Made by a program: the position numbers and the translations under genes. From Lachnospiraceae bacterium (GTDB taxonomy: Bacteria > Bacillota > Clostridia > Lachnospirales > Lachnospiraceae): 64,000 bases of DNA. Within the stretch, counting starts at the first letter, position 1. Each line of letters begins with the position of its first letter. Below are positions 56,270-62,051 of the stretch, in pieces. The notes beneath the pieces were generated by a model. It worked only from the letters and a program-made list of their open reading frames with translations. It searched no databases and was not told the DNA's origin. The stretch lies in the NCBI GenBank assembly GCA_910574805.1, contig CAJTCV010000004.1:124493-188492 (forward strand), read 5' to 3'.

Positions 56270-57769
56270 ATGAAAGAAGAGCTGAAAAGACAGATTGCAG
56301 CGGAAGCGGCAAAGGTTATCTTTGCGAATGAAGGAAATTATTCTTCTGTAAATGCTGATGATAACGGGGCGTTAAGCGTCGGGAAGGTACAGTGGCACGG
56401 GAACCGGGCATTGTCGCTTCTGAAAAAGATTGTACAGGATATGGGCGCAGGAGCGGAAGCGGTTCTGGGCGGGAGCCTGTACCGGGAAATCATGACAGCT
56501 TCCGACTGGTCAGGAAGGAAAGCAGCGGCAGAGGAAAAAGCGAAGCTGTCAAAGGTTCTGGGGAGCGTTCAGGGAAGACAGGCGCAGGACAGACAGGCAG
56601 AAGAAGACATTCTTTCATACGTCACACACGGGGCAAAGATGGGGATTGAAGACCCGCAGAGCCTTGTATATTTTGCTGATTTAGAGAATCAGGGAGGGGC
56701 GGGAGCTTCAAAGCGTGTCGGAAACGCAGCAGCACAGAAAGCCGGGGAAACCGGGAAAGTAAAACTTGACCACATACACGGGGCGGCACTTGCGGACCGT
56801 GTTATGGGTAAATACAGCAGCCGCAGGAACCTTGTATATAAAAAGGCGCAGGAGCTTTTCAAGGGAGCTGCCGGGGCTGCAAACAATAATCAGTCAGGAG
56901 GTAAAAAGACTATGACAGAACAGGAGTTAAGAAACAAAGTAGTACAGACCGCACGGGGCTATCTTGGAAGCAAGGAAGCGGACGGGAGCCACAGGAAGAT
57001 TATTGACGGGTACAACGCACACAAGCCGCTGGCACGGGGCTATCTGGTGAAGTATACAGACGCATGGTGCGCAACATTCGTTTCTTTTGTCGGTATTGTC
57101 TGCGGGCTTACAGACATTATGCCGACTGAATGTGGGTGCGGGGCAATGATTGAACTGTACAAGAAGAAAGGACGCTGGCAGGAAAACGACGCATACAGAC
57201 CGCAGCCCGCAGACATTATCATGTATGACTGGGACGACAACGGGGCGGGAGATTGTACGGGCTATCCTGAACACGTCGGACTTGTGGAAGCGGTAGACGG
57301 AAACACAATTACAGTCATTGAAGGAAATATGAGTGACAAAGTAGGGGAAAGGAAATTGCAGGTAAACGGGCGTTATATCCGGGGATATTGCCTGCCTGAT
57401 TATGCAAGCAAGGCAGGCAGCGTTCCTTCCGGCAATTCTTCTTCCGGGTCCGCTTCTTCCGCAGAACAGGTTTACACGGTGAAAGCGGGCGACACGCTTT
57501 CAAAGATTGCTGCAAAGTTCGGGACTACATACCAGAAACTGGCAAGCTATAACGGGATTGCGAACCCGAACAAAATAAACGTCGGGCAGAAAATAAAGAT
57601 TCCGGGAAGCGGGGTAAAGACCTATACCGTAAAGAAGGGTGACAGCTTGTGGGCGATTGCGGCGGCGCAGCTTGGGGACGGTTCCCGCTATAACGAGATT
57701 AAGACCATGAACGGGCTGACCAGCAACACGATTCACGCCGGGCAGACATTGAAGCTGCCGGGGGCGTAA
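56270..57769 (+). CDS. Modular endolysin: lysozyme-like domain, CHAP-like domain, two LysM
   Basis: 499 aa, ATG after GGGAGG. Residues 1-205: lysozyme-superfamily domain with Glu in [20 protein letters not shown] and [14 protein letters not shown]. Residues about 218-375: CHAP/NlpC-type domain with [10 protein letters not shown] (Cys near 264), [10 protein letters not shown] (His) and the following Asn/Glu region. LysM domains at about 404-447 and 452-498 ([39 protein letters not shown]) bind peptidoglycan. A strong internal AGGAGG and ATG at 56912 could give a 285-residue CHAP-LysM form. Confidence 0.9.
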   Translation: MKEELKRQIAAEAAKVIFANEGNYSSVNADDNGALSVGKVQWHGNRALSLLKKIVQDMGAGAEAVLGGSLYREIMTASDWSGRKAAAEEKAKLSKVLGSVQGRQAQDRQAEEDILSYVTHGAKMGIEDPQSLVYFADLENQGGAGASKRVGNAAAQKAGETGKVKLDHIHGAALADRVMGKYSSRRNLVYKKAQELFKGAAGAANNNQSGGKKTMTEQELRNKVVQTARGYLGSKEADGSHRKIIDGYNAHKPLARGYLVKYTDAWCATFVSFVGIVCGLTDIMPTECGCGAMIELYKKKGRWQENDAYRPQPADIIMYDWDDNGAGDCTGYPEHVGLVEAVDGNTITVIEGNMSDKVGERKLQVNGRYIRGYCLPDYASKAGSVPSGNSSSGSASSAEQVYTVKAGDTLSKIAAKFGTTYQKLASYNGIANPNKINVGQKIKIPGSGVKTYTVKKGDSLWAIAAAQLGDGSRYNEIKTMNGLTSNTIHAGQTLKLPGA

Positions 57770-57794
57770 AAGACTATCACAGGAGGAAAAGAAG

Positions 57795-58373
57795 ATGAAT
57801 GATATTATTATTTTAGCGGTACAGTTGGGAATTACGGTTGCGGCGTTTGTCGTCGGGAAATATGTATTCCCGAACCTTCCGAAGAATGTAACGGATAAGC
57901 TGACGGCACTTTCACAGTGGGCGGCGAAGTTCGTTGAATGGGCGAAAGAGTTCATGAAGAAGCAGACCGGGGAAGAGAAGATGGCGGCAGTTGTCGAAAA
58001 GCTGAAAGAGATTGCAGACGAAGCCGGGATTGAAGTCACGGAAGACCAGTTGCGGGCAATAGCGCAGTCTGCCTATAATGCAATGAAAGCCGGGGAGAAG
58101 GAAGCGGAGGACGCAGCCGGGGAAGCACTGGCGACATATTACAAAATCGGTCAGAGGGAAGCGGCGAAGGGTTCAACGGTGAATATTTACACGGGACCCG
58201 CAGCGGCGGGAAAAACCGCAGTTGCGACAGATAAAGTCCCAGAAGGTGCGCTGGAGGACGGCGCAGCCGGGGAAGTGAACGTATACGACGCAGCCGGGAA
58301 CAAAACCGGGACAATTACGGCAGAGGAAGCGGCAGCCGCCGCAGAGGGCGTGACACATATTGAAGTAGAATAG
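57795..58373 (+). CDS. LL-H-family holin with long acidic C-terminus
   Basis: 192 aa, ATG after AGGAGG. One N-terminal membrane helix (IIILAVQLGITVAAFVVGKY), then KLTALSQWAAKFVEWAKEFM and EKMAAVVEKLKEIADEAGIE, the pattern of the LLH holin family. The C-terminal 70 residues (KGSTVNIYTGPAAAGK, TAEEAAAAAEGVTHIEVE) are an unusual extension. Last gene of the late operon, before a terminator. Confidence 0.8.
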   Translation: MNDIIILAVQLGITVAAFVVGKYVFPNLPKNVTDKLTALSQWAAKFVEWAKEFMKKQTGEEKMAAVVEKLKEIADEAGIEVTEDQLRAIAQSAYNAMKAGEKEAEDAAGEALATYYKIGQREAAKGSTVNIYTGPAAAGKTAVATDKVPEGALEDGAAGEVNVYDAAGNKTGTITAEEAAAAAEGVTHIEVE

Positions 58374-58411
58374 CCCGCAGACGTGCCACACAAGCCCACA
58401 GACAGACCAAA

Positions 58412-58450
58412 AGCCCCGCAGGGTAATATATACACCTGCGGGGCTTTTTA
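58412..58450 (+). terminator. Terminator of late operon
   Basis: 11-bp stem AGCCCCGCAGG/CCTGCGGGGCT (58412-58422, 58435-58445) then TTTTTA. It faces the convergent genes at 58476 onward. Confidence 0.9.
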
Positions 58451-58475
58451 TCGTTGTGGGGCAAATACGGGGCGT

Positions 58476-58838
58476 TTATGCGGTTGTGAAAATCTGACCT
58501 TCTGTATAATTTATAAATTTCCGGGGAGTGCCGGATGGCACTTTTAATTCATTTCTGAAAATAAAATAGCTTTTGTCAAGTTCTTCTGAATACAGCTTCA
58601 TGAAATCAACAACATTTGTTTCAGTCTGGTTGTCGTCGTCGTCATAAAAATATTTCAGTTCAACGGTTTTTGCGCCGTATGCGGTAGCAAGTTCCCGGAC
58701 AGCCGCCCGGAAGCCGCTGGTGGTTGTGCAGGCTGCAAGGGAGAGCCAGCAGGTGGTATTGTCAAAGCGGGCAATCACAGGGCGGTAATTGCTGCGGTTG
58801 AAGGTTACGCCGTTCATAGTCCATTTTAATTTCATCAT
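58476..58838 (-). CDS. Right-end leftward protein, unknown
   Basis: 120 aa; start ATG ATG at 58838 behind AAAGGAAAGGTG. KWTMNGVTFNRSNYRPVIAR, CWLSLAACTTTSGFRAAVRE and VELKYFYDDDDNQTETN form a mixed alpha/beta protein with an Asp-rich loop. It is third in a leftward operon driven by the ACTTGCG promoter at 59576. Function unknown. Confidence 0.65.
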   Translation of the reverse strand: MMKLKWTMNGVTFNRSNYRPVIARFDNTTCWLSLAACTTTSGFRAAVRELATAYGAKTVELKYFYDDDDNQTETNVVDFMKLYSEELDKSYFIFRNELKVPSGTPRKFINYTEGQIFTTA

Positions 58839-58888
58839 TTCACCTTTCCTTTCAGGGAGGGCAGCGGCAGGAGCCGCCGCCCGGTCAT

Positions 58889-59155
58889 TTAGTTTTCTTT
58901 CCGTAGTTCGTTGTAGACGTGGTGTCCCAGTTCGTGCATGGCTTCCGGGACTTCCTGAACAAACACTGTAAACATGAAAGTCATAAATTCTGACTTTGTT
59001 TGCGCCCATTCTTCCGGGGTCATGTTCGGGTTTTGCGCCAGCTTCATTTCAAGCAGCTTTTGTGTAAGTTCCTGACCTGCGGGGCTATTCAGTGCGCTTC
59101 TTTCCGCTTCTGATACCTTGTCTACAAAATCATTGAAATTTTCTGCTATCATCAT
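58889..59155 (-). CDS. Right-end leftward protein, helical
   Basis: 88 aa from ATG at 59155 behind GGAAGGAAAG. FNDFVDKVSEAERSALNSPA, LTQKLLEMKLAQNPNMTPEE and MFTVFVQEVPEAMHELGHHV: all helical. HELGHH resembles a metal-binding HExxH only loosely (no Glu after His-x). Function unknown. Confidence 0.65.
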   Translation of the reverse strand: MMIAENFNDFVDKVSEAERSALNSPAGQELTQKLLEMKLAQNPNMTPEEWAQTKSEFMTFMFTVFVQEVPEAMHELGHHVYNELRKEN

Positions 59156-59210
59156 TTTTCTTTCCTTCCTTTCTTTGCTGGAGGGGCGGCAGAACCGCCG
59201 CCCGTTGTCT

Positions 59211-59537
59211 TTATAAGTGTGTAGCCATTCCCGTGGTTGCGGTGAATATATCTTGCAGCATATCAGCATATACGCCGGAAACCTTTTTAATATCTTCCTG
59301 TTTATCCGGGGTCCATGCGAAAGTCTTTTTGTTCAGCCGCCCGGCAGTAAACTTGAAGAAATACATTGTGTAAGTGTCCGTTGTGTCAAGCGTGATGTAA
59401 AGGCGGTTTGCCTTGCTGCGGTTTTTCGGAAGTGTCATGCGCAGCGTGTTTCCGTCTGATAAGAAGTTCTTTGCGCCTGTCATTGCGATAAATTTATTGC
59501 CGCCGAGTTGTTCAAGAATTGTGTTTGCTACTGTCAT
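59211..59537 (-). CDS. First gene of leftward right-end operon, unknown
   Basis: 108 aa from ATG at 59537 behind AAAGGGGC. TILEQLGGNKFIAMTGAKNF and RLYITLDTTDTYTMYFFKFT, then WTPDKQEDIKKVSGVYADML: a small alpha/beta protein of a type common in Clostridia mobile elements. Directly under the ACTTGCG operator-promoter 59576-59604. Confidence 0.7.
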   Translation of the reverse strand: MTVANTILEQLGGNKFIAMTGAKNFLSDGNTLRMTLPKNRSKANRLYITLDTTDTYTMYFFKFTAGRLNKKTFAWTPDKQEDIKKVSGVYADMLQDIFTATTGMATHL

Positions 59538-59575
59538 TTTATTTGCCCCTTTCCTTTGCTTCATCTTATGTTATT

Positions 59576-59661
59576 ATTATATACTTGCGCAAGTATAATT
59601 TCAATAGGCAAAGTGTACAAAGTTACGCAAGTATATTTGTACAATATGTATACTTGCGTAA
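59576..59661 (-). promoter_or_regulatory. ACTTGCG-operator promoter (leftward)
   Basis: Minus strand: -35 TTGAAA (59599-59604), 17-bp spacer containing palindrome ACTTGCGCAAGT (59583-59594), -10 TATAAT (59576-59581). Half-sites at 59623-59634 and 59650-59661, 27 bp apart. Mirror image of the 26.6 kb block. Confidence 0.85.
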
Positions 59662-59674
59662 GATAAAAAGAAAA

Positions 59675-59692
59675 GCCCCGGAGGAACGGGGC
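59675..59692 (-). terminator. Terminator of 59702 gene
   Basis: Minus strand stem GCCCCG..CGGGGC (59692-59687, 59680-59675) then TTTTC, just after the stop of the leftward gene. Confidence 0.7.
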
Positions 59693-59701
59693 GGGGGAAG
59701 T

Positions 59702-60040
59702 TCAGAAAATATCGACGTTTCCGGCTTTACCTTCACGCAGGATAGACAGTATATTTTCTATCATATCCCTTTTTGTCAGGCGGGCAAGGCGGGCAAAATC
59801 CGCTTTTGTTGTTTCTTTATAGTGGTTATAAAGACGGTCCCTATATTCTTCAAGGCGGTAACAGTAGAAAGCGTGACGATTCCCGCCGTAGTCTTCAAGC
59901 CAGTTTTTAATCTCATTAAGGTTGGAATAAATAGGATAATAGCAGTTCTTCCGGGTGGCGGTAAGGTGTACGGATTTTAATTGCTTCATGCCCTCATTAA
60001 GCGCAAGGCGGCTGTAAGCGGCTTTTTCAATCTTTATCAT
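59702..60040 (-). CDS. Right-end leftward protein, unknown
   Basis: 112 aa, ATG after GAAAGGAA. MIKIEKAAYSRLALNEGMKQ, YPIYSNLNEIKNWLEDYGGN and FARLARLTKRDMIENILSIL. The last segment resembles a helix-turn-helix-like or basic helical end. Second gene after the 60074-60320 unit in a leftward operon. No known family. Confidence 0.6.
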   Translation of the reverse strand: MIKIEKAAYSRLALNEGMKQLKSVHLTATRKNCYYPIYSNLNEIKNWLEDYGGNRHAFYCYRLEEYRDRLYNHYKETTKADFARLARLTKRDMIENILSILREGKAGNVDIF

Positions 60041-60095
60041 TGTTCGGATTCCTTTCTTTTTCAGGGAGGGCAGCAGGAGCCGCCCCGATTATCGG

Positions 60096-60320
60096 TTACG
60101 CTGTCAGACTAGGACACATGGAGTAACGCCCTAACGGGTAGATTGTTTCAGCGTTGCAGTATTCAGAAATTTTCTTGTTTATCCGGCATTTCTGAACCTT
60201 TTCCCCGTCTGAAATGGTAATTGTTTGCGCTGTCCGTGCGGTTACTGTATAAGTCCAGACGCAGTTGTGGTCACAAATGCTTGTCATGCTGTATTCCTTG
60301 CCTACTTCAAATTGTTTCAT
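60096..60320 (-). CDS. Small leftward protein, unknown
   Basis: 74 aa from ATG at 60320 after GAGAGGAAA. EVGKEYSMTSICDHNCVWTY, TVTARTAQTITISD and CRINKKISEYCNAETIYPLG: a beta-rich small protein with four Cys, very frequent in Clostridia phages and conjugative elements. First gene from the leftward ACTTGCG promoter at 60352. Confidence 0.7.
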   Translation of the reverse strand: MKQFEVGKEYSMTSICDHNCVWTYTVTARTAQTITISDGEKVQKCRINKKISEYCNAETIYPLGRYSMCPSLTA

Positions 60321-60351
60321 TGTGTTTTCCTCTCTTTCATTTGATAAGTCT

Positions 60352-60380
60352 ATTATATACTTGCGCAAGTATATTTTCAA
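60352..60380 (-). promoter_or_regulatory. ACTTGCG-operator promoter (leftward), divergent region
   Basis: Minus strand: -35 TTGAAA (60375-60380), -10 TATAAT (60352-60357), palindrome ACTTGCGCAAGT (60359-60370) in the 17-bp spacer. Half-sites follow at 60399-60410 and 60426-60437, 27 bp apart. Confidence 0.85.
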
Positions 60381-60429
60381 TAGGCAGGATATACAAAGTT
60401 ACGCAAGTATATTTGTATAATTTGTATAC

Positions 60430-60458
60430 TTGCGTAATACTTGCGCAAGTGATATAAT
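60430..60458 (+). promoter_or_regulatory. ACTTGCG-operator promoter (rightward) of RHH gene
   Basis: -35 TTGCGT (60430-60435, inside a half-site), 17-bp spacer with palindrome ACTTGCGCAAGT (60439-60450), -10 TATAAT (60453-60458). Drives the ribbon-helix-helix gene 31 bp downstream, fitting autoregulation. Confidence 0.8.
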
Positions 60459-60488
60459 GATACATACCCGAAGAAAGGAGGGCGACAG

Positions 60489-60743
60489 ATGGAGGAAAAG
60501 AAGGAAGAGGGGAAGAAGCCGGACACAAAGAACACAGGGCAGCAGAAAGCGTCCACAAAAGCAAAAAACACGTTCAACGGAAAGAATTATGAACGCCTGT
60601 ACCCGTTTGTAAAAATGGGGGAAAAAGCGAAGATTGAAAGGGCGGCTTCTGCTGCCGGGCAATCTCTGAATGATTATATTGTAACTGCCGTATATCAGCG
60701 CATGGAAAGAGAGGGGCAGGCAGGTGGAGAAGGACAAGGATAA
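60489..60743 (+). CDS. Arc/CopG-like ribbon-helix-helix protein
   Basis: 84 aa, ATG after AAAGGAGGG. Basic low-complexity start (EEKKEEGKKPDTKNTGQQKA), then a strand and two helices: RLYPFVKMGEKAKIERAASA and AGQSLNDYIVTAVYQRMERE, the RHH fold of Arc-type repressors. It sits directly behind the ACTTGCG palindrome promoter and is the best candidate to bind the ACTTGCG sites found at four loci. Binding is inferred. Confidence 0.75.
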   Translation: MEEKKEEGKKPDTKNTGQQKASTKAKNTFNGKNYERLYPFVKMGEKAKIERAASAAGQSLNDYIVTAVYQRMEREGQAGGEGQG

Positions 60744-60921
60744 AAGACCGGGGAAGTGTGAGAGTTGCGGACTTGTTATGCCGAACGAACAGGGAAAAGG
60801 GGCGTGGAAGTATTTCTGTAGTAATGACGGGAAGAGCAGGCGGGGCGGCGATTCTTGCGCCGGGTACTGGGAAGCCGGGGACATGAAGAAGACCATTGAC
60901 ACAATGACGCAGTTTGTATGA
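60724..60921 (+). CDS. Small zinc-binding protein
   Basis: 65 aa, GTG overlapping the RHH gene by 20 bp, after GAGGGGCAGG. CESCGLVMPNEQGKGAWKYF, CSNDGKSRRGGDSC has CxxC and C..C pairs of a zinc ribbon. Function unknown; co-expressed with the RHH protein. Confidence 0.65.
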   Translation: MEKDKDKRPGKCESCGLVMPNEQGKGAWKYFCSNDGKSRRGGDSCAGYWEAGDMKKTIDTMTQFV

Positions 60922-60934
60922 AGGAGGGCGGCGC

Positions 60935-61177
60935 ATGGTAACAGTAAACGGAAGACCTGACACAGAAGAAACCGCACACGCAATAGTTATCAGGATTCTA
61001 AACGAAAGTATTGTAAAGCATTACGGGACCCGTCCGGGGAATGATGAAGTAAAAGAGTTATCAGCATATGTGAAAAAGGAGCTGGAAGAAATTGTTGAAT
61101 ATGTTGCAGAGAGGGAAAGAAGACGTTGCGGCAGCAGTCGTGAAGGAAGTTGCGGCAATGACGGACAGGACGCTTGA
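60935..61177 (+). CDS. Small helical protein, unknown
   Basis: 80 aa, ATG after GAAGGAGGG. ETAHAIVIRILNESIVKHYG, NDEVKELSAYVKKELEEIVE: helical, acidic. Overlaps the next gene by 20 bp. Function unknown. Confidence 0.6.
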   Translation: MVTVNGRPDTEETAHAIVIRILNESIVKHYGTRPGNDEVKELSAYVKKELEEIVEYVAERERRRCGSSREGSCGNDGQDA

Positions 61178-61442
61178 AACAAGAAACAGGATAATTGAAG
61201 CGACGTGGCGGGCGATTGTGAAAGATGATAAGCCGCAGCCGGAAGACGGGGAACTGATAATACAAAAGAATATCAGGACGGAAGAAGGGCAGGAGGAAAC
61301 ACGGTATAGTTTCATCTACAAAGGGGAGTTTGTAGCGGGAATTATAGAAAGACAGAACTATTGCGACTATTCATATTTTCTGACTTCTGATAAAATCAGC
61401 GTGTCAGAGCTTATGCAGGAGGTAGCAGAAGTTGAAATTTGA
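61158..61442 (+). CDS. Right-end early protein, unknown
   Basis: 94 aa from ATG at 61158 after GAAGGAAG. IIEATWRAIVKDDKPQPEDG, ELIIQKNIRTEEGQEETRYS and FVAGIIERQNYCDYSYFLTS: alpha/beta. Longer starts upstream lack good sites. In the RHH operon. Confidence 0.55.
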   Translation: MTDRTLETRNRIIEATWRAIVKDDKPQPEDGELIIQKNIRTEEGQEETRYSFIYKGEFVAGIIERQNYCDYSYFLTSDKISVSELMQEVAEVEI

Positions 61443-61746
61443 AATGATATGCACAGGGGGACCGTTCGGGGATTCCTGCTGCAATTATGATGTGAGAATA
61501 GAAGGAAATTGCACGGTCAGGGAGTTTATAGAAAGTGTCCTGAAAGAAAAACCGGGAGAATGGGGAACTTTTGAGATTGTGAAGGATATGAAATATACTT
61601 TGCAGAGCATGACGGACGATTGCGAGTATAAGAAAGGGGAAATCACAAGGAATTTCAAAAGGAAAGAAACCGAAGAAAAGGAAATTGAAGAGATAAAGGC
61701 AAACGGTGGCTGGTCGTTAATGACGTATTACATTAAAACAAAATAA
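61432..61746 (+). CDS. Last right-end gene, unknown
   Basis: 104 aa, TTG after AGGAGGT (an ATG four codons in is possible). MICTGGPFGDSCCNYDVRIE, then TVREFIESVLKEKPGEWGTF and ITRNFKRKETEEKEIEEIKA, NGGWSLMTYYIKTK. Beta-rich; no family recognised. Separated from attR only by a terminator. Confidence 0.6.
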   Translation: MKFEMICTGGPFGDSCCNYDVRIEGNCTVREFIESVLKEKPGEWGTFEIVKDMKYTLQSMTDDCEYKKGEITRNFKRKETEEKEIEEIKANGGWSLMTYYIKTK

Positions 61747-61751
61747 AAGGA

Positions 61752-61785
61752 CCCCGGAGGGCAGCAGGCTTTCCGGGGCTTCTTT
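61752..61785 (+). terminator. Right-end terminator next to attR
   Basis: CCCCGGA/TCCGGGG stem (61752-61758, 61772-61778) then CTTCTTTT. It shields the interrupted host gene from phage transcription. Confidence 0.8.
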
Positions 61786-61786
61786 T

Positions 61787-61825
61787 GTGTTGTACTAATT
61801 GAACAGTGCCTACCGGTGCTCTGGA
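61787..61825 (+). other. attR of the prophage
   Basis: Phage arm GTGTTGTACTAA (61787-61798) is the perfect inverse complement of TTAGTACAACAC in attL. Phage sequence runs to about 61812 (CTAC), then host CCGGTGCTCTGGAC. Joined, attP has both 12-bp arms around AC; attB reads GAGCCCACCGGTGCTCTGG. Confidence 0.85.
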
Positions 61826-62051
61826 CAGCCGCAACGGACAGGAGATCGTCCGGCTCCTAAAAGAGAGCAACCGGAAATACAGACAGACCCTGCTCCTGGT
61901 GACCCATGACGAAAATATCGCGCTGCAGGCGGAACGCATCATCACGATTGCGGACGGGAAAATCGTACGGGACAGCCGGATTCGGCAGGAGCCGGGACGG
62001 ACTGCGGGCGGAAGAGGAGTGAAGCAGGGAAAGAAGGTGGAGCGTTCATGA
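61815..62051 (+). pseudogene. ABC transporter ATPase, 3' part
   Basis: Continues the gene interrupted at 12487: GALDSRNGQEIVRLLKESNR, then TLLLVTHDENIALQAER gives the D-loop and H-loop His. Ends with TGA overlapping the permease start (ATGA). No ribosome binding site at its head, so not expressed alone. Together with 11978-12487 it makes a complete ATPase. Confidence 0.92.

Noticed and set aside
58889-59155. Metalloprotease from HELGHH motif
   Set aside because: The pattern is not HExxH with a third ligand in context, and the protein is a short helical phage protein.
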